The notes below the pieces were generated by a model that did not search any database, was not told the DNA's origin, and was given only the letters and a program-made list of their open reading frames with translations. A stretch of 64,000 nt of DNA, from assembly GCA_963805925.1 (NCBI GenBank), contig CAWDWB010000009.1:558001-622000 (forward strand), written 5' to 3'. Shown piece by piece: positions 16,484 through 25,573 of this stretch (position 1 is the stretch's first letter; each line of letters starts with the position of its first letter). Origin of the DNA: CAMPKL01 sp963805925 (GTDB lineage: Bacteria; Acidobacteriota; Terriglobia; Bryobacterales; UBA6623). A program made the translations under genes and the position numbers.

Positions 16484-17490
16484 CGGCGCTTGAGCGTCGG
16501 CCGTTCGTCTTCGTCCGGTTGATCAGAGGGCTCACCGTCTACGGGGATCGTCTCGTCGGACGGATTGCGCCGCAGGGTGGGCTTGCCTTCCTCGTCCTTA
16601 TCGTCCTGCGACTTCGTCCGTCGGGTGAGAGCGGCCAGACGAGCTTGCACGTCGAGGAATTCGGAACTCGTGACGACATACTGCGGTCTTGCGGGGAGCA
16701 GCTCTTCGATACGCTCCTGCGTCTTCGCGATGCGGTCGCCGGTCGGCGGGTGACTCGAAAACAAAGTCGAGAGCGTGCCCGGCTTGCGTTTCTGGTCAGC
16801 AAGCAGCTTCTCGAAGAAGTCAACGAAGGAGGTCGGATCGTAGCCGGTCTTGTACATGTACTCCAGACCGAGCAAATCGGCTTCCGACTCCGCGCCGCGG
16901 GAGAACTGCAAGAAGCCCATCGGGATGGCGAACGACGCAGCTTGGCGGATGCCGTAACCGGTCCAGCCGCCCAAGAAGATCAGCGGAATCGAAGCGTAAT
17001 TGATCAGTTGTCCGCGCGTCGCCTGCTTGGTGCCGTGGCGCGCCGCAACGTGGGCGATTTCGTGGGCCATGACGCCGGCGAGCTCGGCTTCGTTGTCGGC
17101 TCGCAGGAACAGGCCGGTGTTCACGAAGAAGAAGCCGCCGGGAAGGGCGAAGGCGTTGACCTCATCGTCGTCGACCAACTTAATGGTGAAGGGAACCTTC
17201 GCGTCCGAGTTACGGACGAGGTTCTGGCCGACGCGATTAATGTACTCAGAGATGATCGGATCGTCGATGATGCGAGAGTTACGCTCGACCTGCTGAGCCA
17301 TGCTCTTGCCCAAGGCGATTTCTTTCTCAAGCGAGTAGAAGTTGAGGCCGCCGTCGACATCGCGCTCGCCGATTGCGTCGGGGTCTTTCTTGCCGCCCTT
17401 GTTCTTGTTATCTTTGTCGGCGGCGTACACAGGCAGGGCGAGGGCCAAGCTCAGAACCGTCACGACAAGACGCTCCGTCATCACTCTCAT
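16480..17490 (-). CDS. Periplasmic M48-family zinc metalloprotease
   Basis: A signal peptide (LVVTVLSLALALPVYAADK) leads into an M48 domain. His143-Glu-Ile-Ala-His147 in GVMAHEIAHVAARHG is the zinc site, and GAESEADLLGLEYM supplies the third ligand. This resembles BepA/LoiP-type outer-membrane quality-control proteases. There is no TPR domain; the C-terminus is a charged, disordered tail with repeats such as PTLRRN and PTLKRR. ATG 17490 is chosen because GGAGG lies eight bases before it; the longer frame from 17514 would swallow that site. Confidence 0.92.
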   Translation of the reverse strand: MRVMTERLVVTVLSLALALPVYAADKDNKNKGGKKDPDAIGERDVDGGLNFYSLEKEIALGKSMAQQVERNSRIIDDPIISEYINRVGQNLVRNSDAKVPFTIKLVDDDEVNAFALPGGFFFVNTGLFLRADNEAELAGVMAHEIAHVAARHGTKQATRGQLINYASIPLIFLGGWTGYGIRQAASFAIPMGFLQFSRGAESEADLLGLEYMYKTGYDPTSFVDFFEKLLADQKRKPGTLSTLFSSHPPTGDRIAKTQERIEELLPARPQYVVTSSEFLDVQARLAALTRRTKSQDDKDEEGKPTLRRNPSDETIPVDGEPSDQPDEDERPTLKRR

Positions 17491-17582
17491 TGCTCGGATC
17501 CTCCGCCTGCGCAATTCGCTCTCAGTATAAGCCCCGCAACAAGTCCGGTAAACTCGAAGTCCGGCCCGCGCCGCTCTGCCGA

Positions 17583-18707
17583 ATGAACCTACCCGCCTAT
17601 TTGGACGAATTCCCGGTGCGGGATCGTTTCATCTATTTGAATCATGCCGCAACCGGCCCGCTGCCGCGACGGTCGGCCGAAGCCATGCAACGCATGGCGA
17701 CGGACCAGATGGAAGCGGGCGGCTGCAACTGGACGGGTTGGTTGGAGGCCGTCGCGGGACTGCGAAAGGCTGCCGCGCGGCTGATCGGCGCAGATGCCGC
17801 GGAGATTGCCGTCACGAAGAATACATCCGAGGGGTTGAGCTTCGTGGCCAACGGCCTAGACTGGCGGCCCGGCGACGTCGTGGTCGCCGTCAAAGGCGAG
17901 TTTCCGGCTAACTACTTCCCTTGGGCCCGGTTAGAGCGGCACGGCGTAAAGCTGCGATGGCTTGAGCTGCGCGGCGGCTGTATCGATTTGGACGAGCTGG
18001 ACCAGGCCTGCGAGGGCGCCCGGCTGCTAGCGGTGAGTTTCGTGCAGTACCTGAGCGGTTTCCGTTTGGACCTCGACGCGGCGGGCGAGATATGCAGACG
18101 GCGCGGCTGTTTGTTCGTGGTGGACGCGGTGCAAGGGCTTGGACCGTTTCCAGTCGACGTCAAACGCAGCGGCATTCACGCGCTCTCCGCCTCGGGCCAC
18201 AAGTGGCTGTTGGGTCCGGAAGGCTGCGCAATCTTTTACATCGATCACGAACTGATGCCGCAAGTCGAGCCGGTGGAATTCGGTTGGACCAACGTGCGCG
18301 GCTTCCCCCAGCACAGCACCGAAGAAGACCTGCGGCCGGACGCCGGACGCTACGAATGCGGCACGTTGAACACGATCGGTTGCTTCGGCCTGCGGGCTTC
18401 GATTGAGTTGTTTCTGGAAGCGGGCGTGGAAGCGATGTCGGAAAGCGTCCTCGACCTGACCGATCGCATAGTGGACCACGTCACCAATCGCGGCTTCGAG
18501 TTGGCCGCGCCTCGCAGCCGGTCGACCGGCTCGGGGATCGTCAGTTTCCGCAAAGACGGGATGGACACGGAAGTGACGAGGCAGCGGCTAGCCGCAAATC
18601 GAATTTCCGTATCGGCGCGAAAAGGCTACATCCGCGCGGCGCCACACTTCTACAACACCGAGTCCGAGGTCGAACGATTCCTGGCGCTGCTGGAAGATCA
18701 GGGCTGA
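17583..18707 (+). CDS. Class V aminotransferase family PLP enzyme
   Basis: The 374-residue protein starts with YLNHAATGPLPRRSAEAM, the usual N-terminus of the class V fold. It has VTKNTSEGLSFVANGL for phosphate binding, VVDAVQGLGPFPVD for the PLP-ring aspartate, and SASGHKWLLGPEG with Lys207 as the Schiff-base lysine. It resembles cysteine desulfurase-like and isopenicillin-N-epimerase-like proteins; no conserved cysteine loop of a SufS/IscS was seen, so the substrate is unknown. The M48 gene is divergent. The end overlaps the convergent membrane protein gene by ten bases. Confidence 0.9.
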   Translation: MNLPAYLDEFPVRDRFIYLNHAATGPLPRRSAEAMQRMATDQMEAGGCNWTGWLEAVAGLRKAAARLIGADAAEIAVTKNTSEGLSFVANGLDWRPGDVVVAVKGEFPANYFPWARLERHGVKLRWLELRGGCIDLDELDQACEGARLLAVSFVQYLSGFRLDLDAAGEICRRRGCLFVVDAVQGLGPFPVDVKRSGIHALSASGHKWLLGPEGCAIFYIDHELMPQVEPVEFGWTNVRGFPQHSTEEDLRPDAGRYECGTLNTIGCFGLRASIELFLEAGVEAMSESVLDLTDRIVDHVTNRGFELAAPRSRSTGSGIVSFRKDGMDTEVTRQRLAANRISVSARKGYIRAAPHFYNTESEVERFLALLEDQG

Positions 18708-19492
18708 GTGGGCGGCACAGCACCCGCTTCTGCCGTCACGCCGGGTCGCGGAGGCAACTCGGTCAGGGAGAGCTTCTCCTCGTCGGTAAGCCGCTCGAAC
18801 GACTCATCCAAGGACTTATCGGAAATCGCGCCGCGCTCGCCGCGGGCTCCTAAGAGCATGGTGTCCAGGGCGTGTCCGAACTCCCTTCCCTGCGTGAATT
18901 CCGGAGGCTCGGCAAACATCAGCGCCTTGAGCGTATCGGTAAGCCGCTCCGCCCAGATCCTGGCGACCGCCTTAGGATCTTCGATTCCGGCCAGGATTAA
19001 GTCATCGGCGTTGGGCTGAACGATGTTGCGGACGCCCGTGCCGTCGGGCGCCATCTGAATGATCGTCGGGTAGTCTCCGCTCTCATCGAGCGTGATTTCC
19101 CGGCCCGGAGCGTCGACCAGATCCTGGATCGCGCCCTCCAAGTTCTCAACGATCTCGCGTGCACGGTCGGCGCTGCCGCCGGCGGCGAGCGGATCGCTGA
19201 TTTGGAAGACGGCGACTTGGTTGATCTTGATGGCGATGGGGACGCCTTCGGTCAAGCCAATGTTGGGCAACAGCACATAGCTCACCTTTGGCGCAGGAAG
19301 ATTGGTGGAGATCGCCCGTTGCTGGAGCCAGATGACGAGACCGACGATAGCGACTCCCAGGACGATACTGATGATCGTCGAGGGCTTCTTCATGACGTCG
19401 CCGAAAGTCCGCTTAGTCCCGGCGTCGTGAAATTCGAAATCTCCCTCGCCCCGCTGACTCGAAGGATTCGATGTTGGAGTGCTGTTGCTCAT
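18698..19492 (-). CDS. Single-pass membrane protein of unknown function
   Basis: The protein has 264 residues: an N-terminal polar tail of ~33 residues, one transmembrane helix (TIISIVLGVAIVGLVIWLQ), then an extracytoplasmic domain with SYVLLPNIGLTEGVPIAIKI and a Pro-rich end. No family was recognised. It may be a stand-alone envelope protein; neighbours give no hint of its role. The 295-base region upstream (19493-19787) shows no gene. Confidence 0.7.
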   Translation of the reverse strand: MSNSTPTSNPSSQRGEGDFEFHDAGTKRTFGDVMKKPSTIISIVLGVAIVGLVIWLQQRAISTNLPAPKVSYVLLPNIGLTEGVPIAIKINQVAVFQISDPLAAGGSADRAREIVENLEGAIQDLVDAPGREITLDESGDYPTIIQMAPDGTGVRNIVQPNADDLILAGIEDPKAVARIWAERLTDTLKALMFAEPPEFTQGREFGHALDTMLLGARGERGAISDKSLDESFERLTDEEKLSLTELPPRPGVTAEAGAVPPTQP

Positions 19493-19787
19493 CTATCTAA
19501 GGAATAGAACCTAGATTCTAGCAGTCGATGCCGCCTTGAATTACAGATTCCTCCGAGGTGCGTACGGTTTCGGCGATCTTCCAACCTTTGTGCCACTTGG
19601 CCGCCTGCGCTCTTCCCGGATCCGGCGGGGCCGTAAGCTTTCTCCGGAGGGGGAATTAGGATAAGACGCTTATTGGCCGCCCGAGAACGCGCCGTGACAC
19701 TCGGAACAGGCTGACAGCTAGGACGCGCGCCCGTCACGCGACGGCGACGCGAGATCGCCTGGGAGGTCTGACAGCCGGAGGATCACT

Positions 19788-22040
19788 TTGCCGAACGAGA
19801 CCGACACGACAGTCCGCCACCCTGCCATGGGAGAGACGCAGGAATTACCCGCGTTCCCGGCCCGCCCGAGCGAGAGCAACGGCCCGGAAGGGGATTCGCT
19901 GATCTCCTCCCAGTACAAGGCGTTGCAGGAGGCCCAGTTCCTGCACGAGGAGACGTTGCGCCAACTGCGGGGAGAGATCCAAGCCCAGAAGCAGCAGATC
20001 TCCAACCTCGCCAACGAGCAACAAGGATCGGCGCAGCCTCCAGCCCGCCTTGACGCGATTCATTTGCGGCTCTCGGAGTTGGAAAGGAAGATAGGCGAAG
20101 ACGCCAGTGATCCGTTGATCAACGAGATCGCCCATCGTCTTGCCGCCTTGGAGAGCTCTGGAGGCCGCGGTCCCGACAGCCGCGTAGAACGCCTGTCGGA
20201 GCAGATCGAGGAGCTTCGGCGCAGGACGTCTGTCCCGCACACGGATCCGCGCACCGACGAGATGGCTTTGCGCATCGCTTCGGTCGAAGGTTCGCTGCGA
20301 CGGGCGCAACAAGCGTTCGACAGCGAAACGCTGACGGGACAGATCCAAGAGTTGCAGGCCGCGGCCCGCGACGCCTCCGAGAAAGTGGCGGCGGAACTCG
20401 CTGACCTGCGCCAACAGCTGACCGACGCGCAAGCACAAACTCAGCCTGATTGGTCGGGCAAGTTCGACCAGTTGGAGAGCCGTCTCGCGGAGGTCTCCGA
20501 CAAGAGCGAGATCGAAGAACTCACGGCCCGCTTGTCGCAACTGGAACAGTCAGAACCGGACGATCAGAGCGCAGCCCGGCTTGAAGCGCTGGCTGCGAAA
20601 GTCGAGGAACTGGCCGCCAAGCTGGAAGGCACGGCGGCCTCCAGCACTCTCACGGAACTGCGCCAGAAGGTGGCCGATCTGGAGAGTCAGATTTCGGATT
20701 CTGCGCCGAGTCAGCTGAACGACCTGTTGTCGGCTCGCGTCGACCAACTGCAGGAGGCCATTGAGGCGCAGTCGGCGTCCGACGCCGTGCAGTCTCTACA
20801 ACAGCGTCTGGCCGCGCTGGAGGCACAGAACGAACAGTCCCCTGACGCGGGCGAAGCGGTGGCCGAACTGCGCCAACGCTGCGACGCACTCTCGGAGCGC
20901 TTCTCGACGATTCCGGACGGCACCGTCTACGACAGTCGCATTGCCGCGATCGAATCCAAGCTGGACGAGCTGCCGGCCGGCGAGTCGGGCGTTGAGGAGT
21001 TGAGGGTTAAGCTGGCGGCCATCGAGACATCCGGCGCCGCCGAGAACGACGGCAGACTGGCAGAGTTGACGGCTCGCTTGAGGGCTCTGGAGCTACAAGC
21101 CGAACAGCCGAGTTCGTCCGCGGATGATGGACGACTCGATCGCCTGTCGAGCAGGCTGGACCAGCTGGAACTCACCGGCGGATCGAGCGGCCTGACGAAT
21201 CAAATCAACGAACTGCGCGAGCGCGTCGCTGGGCTGACCAGCCAGTTGCGTGAGGGATCGGCAGAGCCGGCCTCCGAGGCGATTACTAAAATCGACGAAC
21301 GGCTGGCACTGTTGGAGTCTTCGGCTCCGGCAGCCTTCGAACGGATCGCAAAGCTCGAAACGCTCGAGCCGGCTTCGGGCAGCGACCAAGCAGACGCCAT
21401 CGCGGAACTCCGCCAACGGGTCGACCAGTTGGTCAACTCCGGCGCATCCGGCGCCGGCGACAGCGCGACCGCCGATATCCTCCATGAAATCGGCATGCGT
21501 GTGCAGGCCTTGGAACGTAACGGCGACAGCGGACAGGGCGGATCGGCGACGGCGCTGAGCGAGGAACTGAACGAGCGCATTGAGCGGCTGGAGGCGAAGG
21601 TCGCCGAGAACGGCGGAATGCCGCGCTCCGAGTTGCAGAGTATTGTCGAAAGGCTGAGCTACTTGGAACAGTCGGGCGCTTCTTCCGGAGAAGCCGACGG
21701 ACCGTCTTCGCACATCACCGAACAACTCATTGCACGCTACGAAGAGATCGATGGACGCTTGGCGCAGATCGAAGAAGGCGGAGCGAGCGCCGCAGGCGGC
21801 GGCCAGAGTTCGGAAGCGGCGATGGCTGAGATTGCTGAACTCCGTAAGCAGCTAACCGAGCTTCAACAGAACGGCTCCGGTCCGGGAGTCTCGGAGAATT
21901 TCTTAGGCAAACTCGCCGAGAAGATCTCTTCAGGAATCGCTGGTTCCGAAGTAAAGGCGATCCAGATGCAGATGTACGTGGTGTACTTCTTCTTGGCGCT
22001 GATCGGCGCGCTGGCGCTCAGTTCGTTCTTCATGCAGTAG
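19788..22040 (+). CDS. Long coiled-coil protein with C-terminal membrane anchor
   Basis: The 750 residues consist of a short polar head, then about 600 residues of repeated coiled coil in units such as ELRQKVADLESQI, RLAALEAQ and RIERLEAKV, and finally a single C-terminal transmembrane helix (MYVVYFFLALIGALALSSFF). This is a tail-anchored topology, with the coil probably cytoplasmic. Composition is rich in Glu, Leu, Ala and Gln and contains internal sequence repeats. The TTG start is supported by GGAGG seven bases upstream. No family was recognised; an envelope-associated scaffold is a guess. Confidence 0.8.
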   Translation: MPNETDTTVRHPAMGETQELPAFPARPSESNGPEGDSLISSQYKALQEAQFLHEETLRQLRGEIQAQKQQISNLANEQQGSAQPPARLDAIHLRLSELERKIGEDASDPLINEIAHRLAALESSGGRGPDSRVERLSEQIEELRRRTSVPHTDPRTDEMALRIASVEGSLRRAQQAFDSETLTGQIQELQAAARDASEKVAAELADLRQQLTDAQAQTQPDWSGKFDQLESRLAEVSDKSEIEELTARLSQLEQSEPDDQSAARLEALAAKVEELAAKLEGTAASSTLTELRQKVADLESQISDSAPSQLNDLLSARVDQLQEAIEAQSASDAVQSLQQRLAALEAQNEQSPDAGEAVAELRQRCDALSERFSTIPDGTVYDSRIAAIESKLDELPAGESGVEELRVKLAAIETSGAAENDGRLAELTARLRALELQAEQPSSSADDGRLDRLSSRLDQLELTGGSSGLTNQINELRERVAGLTSQLREGSAEPASEAITKIDERLALLESSAPAAFERIAKLETLEPASGSDQADAIAELRQRVDQLVNSGASGAGDSATADILHEIGMRVQALERNGDSGQGGSATALSEELNERIERLEAKVAENGGMPRSELQSIVERLSYLEQSGASSGEADGPSSHITEQLIARYEEIDGRLAQIEEGGASAAGGGQSSEAAMAEIAELRKQLTELQQNGSGPGVSENFLGKLAEKISSGIAGSEVKAIQMQMYVVYFFLALIGALALSSFFMQ

Positions 22041-22062
22041 GAGCACAGCTCTCGAAACAAGC

Positions 22063-22098
22063 AAAGGCCGACTCTCTTGAGTCGGCCTTTCGCGTTTT
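22063..22098. terminator. Bidirectional Rho-independent terminator
   Basis: A 12-bp perfect stem (AAAGGCCGACTC with its complement at 22079-22090) has a TCTT loop and is followed by TTTCGCGTTTT. It lies between two convergent genes and can serve both. Confidence 0.85.
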
Positions 22099-22107
22099 CA
22101 GCAGCCC

Positions 22108-22899
22108 TTATTGCGGAGGCGGCGGCGGTGGATCCGGGGCCTTGTCGTCGGTCGGCAATGGAGGCGTAGTTCCGCCGCCCGCGCCTGACGCGCCGCCTCC
22201 GCCGCCGGGAGAACCCTGTCCGATGCGCCGCCACAGCGATGCTGCGACTCTCACGACATCTTCCGCCGCCTTGGCGACTCCGGCGCCGTCGACTCCGGCC
22301 TTAGCCAAGGGAACGAGCGGATCGACGACCAGACTTTGGCCTGCTTCCAGAACGGTTTCCCGGGAACTGGGCAGCAACTGGTGGCGAACCCCAACTGATC
22401 CTTCCACAACGAATACCGTCGTCACTTCGGATTCGTCGACCGAGACTTCAAACGTGGTGCCGCGCACCGAGATCACCGCCGTCGGCGTGTAGACACGCGT
22501 CGGATTGGGCTCGCCGCCTAATCGATTGATATGGATCTTGACGCGCCCCAGAAACAAATCGATCAGGTCGCGAAGACTTCCGGGATTTTTGCGGAAAACG
22601 ACCTTGGAGTCCGGGTAGACGAGGAATGAACTCCCGTCCGAAACTTCCAACGTGGCGAAGCCATCGGGTCCGGTGATGATCGTTTGCCCAAGCTGGACGA
22701 GATTGCCGGGGAAAAGCGCCCATTCCTGGTTGTCACGCAAAACGGAAACCGAGCCTTGGGCCTCCACGACTTGGGCGGCAGTCCCCGTTTGGGCGTACGC
22801 CAGCCCGGCCATGCACCACGTGCACAGCAACAGGGCGACTAGCGCTCGCCTAAATTGCAGCATTCTCAACCGCGGTCGGCCCGGAACAGCCAACCCCAT
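22108..22899 (-). CDS. Secreted FecR-domain protein
   Basis: A signal peptide (ALVALLLCTWCMAGLAYAQ) is followed by a FecR-like domain: VEAQGSVSVLRDNQEW, PGNLVQLGQTIITGPDGFAT, SFLVYPDSKVVFR and AVISVRGTTFEVSVDE. The end is a Gly-rich and Pro-rich tail (six prolines before the last residue). There is no anti-sigma membrane segment or sigma factor gene nearby, so it belongs to the stand-alone secreted FecR proteins common in acidobacteria and delta-like bacteria. ATG 22899 is preferred; ATG 22863 would also leave the signal peptide intact. Confidence 0.8.
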   Translation of the reverse strand: MGLAVPGRPRLRMLQFRRALVALLLCTWCMAGLAYAQTGTAAQVVEAQGSVSVLRDNQEWALFPGNLVQLGQTIITGPDGFATLEVSDGSSFLVYPDSKVVFRKNPGSLRDLIDLFLGRVKIHINRLGGEPNPTRVYTPTAVISVRGTTFEVSVDESEVTTVFVVEGSVGVRHQLLPSSRETVLEAGQSLVVDPLVPLAKAGVDGAGVAKAAEDVVRVAASLWRRIGQGSPGGGGGASGAGGGTTPPLPTDDKAPDPPPPPPQ

Positions 22900-23077
22900 T
22901 ATGCGGTCAGGCACCCCTCTAGCAAGAATATAGCCAAACGCAATCGCGCCCTCTGACGCTTCATTTGCAGAATTTACAGCGGCGGACGACCGCATTTGGG
23001 ACACTTCGAGTGTGTCGAGGCGACACGCCTCGCCGACGTATTGACAGCGCCTCCACGTAAAGGGACGATGGGGGAGC

Positions 23078-23569
23078 ATGCCCGAAGGTACCGGATCTCT
23101 CAAGTACGAGATACACCAGAACAAGCCGTTTCATTCGATTCGACATGAAGCGGTAGTGGGTCTCCTGAAGACCACCGACTTGGTTCGGCGCTTGATTTCC
23201 AGCGTCGTGGAACCGGCGGGAATCACCATGCAGCAGTACAACGTGCTGCGAATCCTGCGCGGCGCAGGCAAAACGCCCCTCCCCACGCTGGAGATCCGCA
23301 AGCGGATGATCGAACAGACTCCGGGCATCACACGGCTGCTGGATAAGCTCGAACGGCGCGGCTGGGTCCACCGTGAGCGTTGTGCCGGTGATCGTAGACA
23401 GGTACTGTGCCGCATCACTCCCGAGGGCAAGTCGCTCATCGATGCCCTCGACGGCGCCATGGAAGCGATCTATGGCCGCTTGCTCGGCTCTATACCTGAC
23501 GCCGAGGTGACCGAGATGGTCCGGACGATGGACAAGCTGCGCGCTTCTCAAACGACCACGTCAGCCTAA
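23078..23569 (+). CDS. MarR-family transcriptional regulator
   Basis: The 163 residues form a winged helix-turn-helix regulator: TMQQYNVLRILRGAG, ERMIEQTPG-like recognition helix (KRMIEQTPGITRLLDKLE), the wing RGWVHRERCAGDRRQVLC and a C-terminal dimer helix. It is divergent from the FecR gene and lies 58 bases before a radical SAM gene that it may regulate. The ligand is unknown. Confidence 0.92.
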   Translation: MPEGTGSLKYEIHQNKPFHSIRHEAVVGLLKTTDLVRRLISSVVEPAGITMQQYNVLRILRGAGKTPLPTLEIRKRMIEQTPGITRLLDKLERRGWVHRERCAGDRRQVLCRITPEGKSLIDALDGAMEAIYGRLLGSIPDAEVTEMVRTMDKLRASQTTTSA

Positions 23570-23627
23570 ATCCCCCGTCCTCGCGGGCGCGAAAGCGACG
23601 CGGCAGCCGCTATACTTGGGGTGCCGT

Positions 23628-24659
23628 ATGGCTGTCGACTTCCGCACCAACATCCGCCGGAAACGCCTGCACGTCCACCGCAAATTGCGGGAGACGCGCA
23701 TGCTATGGCGGGGACTGACCAACACGGACAAACCCACGTTGGCGCAGATGATTCCGACGCGCCGCTGCAACATCGCCTGCGCCTACTGCAACGAATACGA
23801 CCACGTATCGAACCCGGTCCCGATCGAGGAACTCAAACGGCGGGTCGATAAACTGGCCGACCTAGGGGTCTCGATCATCACCATGAGCGGCGGAGAACCG
23901 TTGCTGCACCCGGAGTTGGACGACCTGCTGGCGCATGTCCGTCGGCGCGGGGCCATCGCCAGCCTGATTACCAACGGGTATTTCATGGTGCCGGACCGCA
24001 TTAAACGCCTCAACGACGCGGGCCTTGAGTACGCCCAGATCTCGATCGACAACGTCAAGCCGGACGACATCTCGAAAAAGAGCCTCAAGGTGCTCGACAA
24101 GAAGCTCGAGTGGATGGCCGAGCACGCCGATTTCGAGGTCAATATCAACTCCGTGGTCGGCGGCGGCATCGAGAACGCCGAGGATGCCTACGTCATCGCC
24201 AAACGAGCCGTGGATCTTGGCTTCACTTCAACCGTGGGCATCATCCACGACGGCGCGGGCCAACTCAAGCCGCTCTCCGGCGTCGAGCGGGACGTCTGGG
24301 AGCGTATCCGCCGCCTAAGCAAGCGCTCCTACGCCCGATTGGACTTTTTTCAGACAAACATCGCCGCGGGCAAGCCAAACGACTGGCGCTGCCGCGCTGG
24401 CGCCCGCTACCTCTACATCTGCGAAGACGGCCTGGTCCACTACTGTTCTCAGCAGCGCGGATTCCCCGGCACTCCCCTCGCCGATTACACCGTCGAAGAC
24501 GTGCGGCGGGCCTACTCGCTTGAGAAAGAATGCGCGCCGCACTGCACGGTGTCCTGTGTTCACAAAGTGTCGGCCTTCGATTTCTTCCGCGGGCCTCAAG
24601 TACCAAGTTCTTCCGGCGGCCCGAAACAGCCGCTCGTCCAGCTTCAATCTGGCGACTAA
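23628..24659 (+). CDS. Radical SAM enzyme with SPASM-like C-terminus
   Basis: The radical SAM motif is Cys47, Cys51, Cys54 in RRCNIACAYCNEY; TMSGGEPLLHPEL is the GGEP SAM-binding motif. The C-terminal part has further cysteines (WRCRAG, YICEDGLVHYC and CAPHCTVSC) that fit SPASM/twitch auxiliary clusters. Such enzymes often modify peptides or cofactors, but no precursor peptide gene is seen beside it. ATG 23628 is chosen over a TTG at 23616. A TATACT hexamer at 23611-23616 would give a nearly leaderless message. Confidence 0.88.
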   Translation: MAVDFRTNIRRKRLHVHRKLRETRMLWRGLTNTDKPTLAQMIPTRRCNIACAYCNEYDHVSNPVPIEELKRRVDKLADLGVSIITMSGGEPLLHPELDDLLAHVRRRGAIASLITNGYFMVPDRIKRLNDAGLEYAQISIDNVKPDDISKKSLKVLDKKLEWMAEHADFEVNINSVVGGGIENAEDAYVIAKRAVDLGFTSTVGIIHDGAGQLKPLSGVERDVWERIRRLSKRSYARLDFFQTNIAAGKPNDWRCRAGARYLYICEDGLVHYCSQQRGFPGTPLADYTVEDVRRAYSLEKECAPHCTVSCVHKVSAFDFFRGPQVPSSSGGPKQPLVQLQSGD

Positions 24660-24690
24660 CCCATTTAGAATCTGCTACTTACTCGAATCC

Positions 24691-24718
24691 AGGGACAGGG
24701 TATTACTACCCTGTCCCT
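24691..24718. terminator. Perfect 12-bp hairpin behind the radical SAM gene
   Basis: AGGGACAGGGTA pairs with TACCCTGTCCCT around a TTAC loop. There is no T tract, so it may be a processing signal, mRNA-end stabiliser or weak terminator. Confidence 0.55.
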
Positions 24719-24796
24719 AAAGAGGCATACGGGAATATCCCCGACTAAAAAGGGTACTAGCTACCCATAGCCGGTCTCTTCGGCTGTCCAGCATGA

Positions 24797-24813
24797 TTGG
24801 CACGTAAGGTTGA
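24797..24813 (+). promoter_or_regulatory. Possible sigma-54 promoter of the first Flp pilin gene
   Basis: TTGGCACG at 24797-24804 matches the -24 element. The -12 element is poor (GTTGAT) and one base off the ideal spacing. Pilin genes are often sigma-54 dependent, which is the only other support. Confidence 0.3.
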
Positions 24814-24880
24814 TGCGGCCTAGCCGCAAGACTTGTAACTCTCAAGCCAATCATTTTTTAGACAGAGGGAGAAGACACCA

Positions 24881-25069
24881 ATGCTTAAGATTCAGCAACT
24901 GTTCGTTCGTTTAGTTAAGGACCGTAAAGGTCAGGACATGGTTGAGTACGCGCTGCTCGCCGGCTTCATCGCCGTCGCCGCTGGCGCTCTGTTGCCGGGC
25001 ATCTCCGACAGCATCTCGACGATCTTCAGCCGCATGGCTTCGGTCGTGTCCGCTGCCGCCGCTGCGTAA
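24881..25069 (+). CDS. Flp/Fap-type pilin, copy 1
   Basis: The 62-residue pilin starts with a basic leader (MLKIQQLFVRLVKDRKG), cleaved before the conserved QDMVEYALLAGFIAVAAGALL. Glu and Tyr in the mature N-terminus are typical of Tad/Flp pilins. The hydrophobic segment forms the fibre core and the end is Ala-rich. A GGGAGAAG ribosome site precedes the ATG. No tad or cpa export gene lies in the window, so export must come from elsewhere in the genome. It differs from copy 2 by one residue (Phe8 to Ile). Confidence 0.93.
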   Translation: MLKIQQLFVRLVKDRKGQDMVEYALLAGFIAVAAGALLPGISDSISTIFSRMASVVSAAAAA

Positions 25070-25097
25070 GAGTTTCTTACCAAGCGACAAGAGTCTA

Positions 25098-25123
25098 GGG
25101 CGGCCCTTCGGGGCCGCCCTTTT
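25098..25123 (+). terminator. Rho-independent terminator of pilin copy 1
   Basis: GGGCGGCCC pairs with GGGCCGCCC around a TTCG tetraloop, followed by TTTT. The stem is nine GC pairs. Confidence 0.9.
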
Positions 25124-25319
25124 CGCGTCTAGGCGCGCGAGAATTCATATGTCGCCAAGCCCCTGGGTCATAGGTGGATATACCGACATCAAAACGGTAC
25201 TAGACGTCCATAGCCCAATTCGGCGCACTGACCCCAACATCGTTTTGTCAGTCCGAACCAAACACGAACCGACAAGCACTACATCCTCTTGAACAACATC
25301 TACCTTGGAGACAAAACAC

Positions 25320-25508
25320 ATGCTTAAGATTCAACAATTGATCGTTCGCCTCGTTAAGGACCGCAAGGGCCAGGACATGGTCGAGTACGCGTTGCTCGCC
25401 GGTTTCATCGCCGTTGCCGCTGGCGCCCTGTTGCCGGGCATCTCCGACAGCATCTCGACCATTTTCAGCCGCATGGCTTCGGTCGTGTCCGCTGCCGCCG
25501 CTGCGTAA
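25320..25508 (+). CDS. Flp/Fap-type pilin, copy 2
   Basis: It is identical to copy 1 except for one residue in the leader (LIVRL). The first ~75 codon positions of DNA differ at many synonymous sites, while the last ~80 bases are identical, a pattern that fits gene conversion of the 3' half. ATG 25320 is chosen because it matches the copy 1 start; a TTG at 25305 is in frame. The 250 bases between the copies hold the copy 1 terminator and an upstream region unlike that of copy 1, so the two copies may be regulated differently. Confidence 0.93.
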   Translation: MLKIQQLIVRLVKDRKGQDMVEYALLAGFIAVAAGALLPGISDSISTIFSRMASVVSAAAAA

Positions 25509-25538
25509 GCGCTTTCCTTAAGCGTTGGACACTTCTCG

Positions 25539-25570
25539 GGGCGGCCCTTTCGGGGGCCGCCCTTAACTTT
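25539..25570. terminator. Terminator of pilin copy 2
   Basis: GGGCGGCCC pairs with GGGCCGCCC, with a short T-rich tail (TTAACTTTT). It lies just before the stop of the convergent glycosyltransferase gene, so it may serve both. Confidence 0.8.
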
Positions 25571-25573
25571 TGG

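Noticed and set aside
19489..19737. Minus-strand ORF of 82 residues between the membrane and coiled-coil genes
   Set aside because: No ribosome site, no domain, and a composition like other high-GC non-coding frames.
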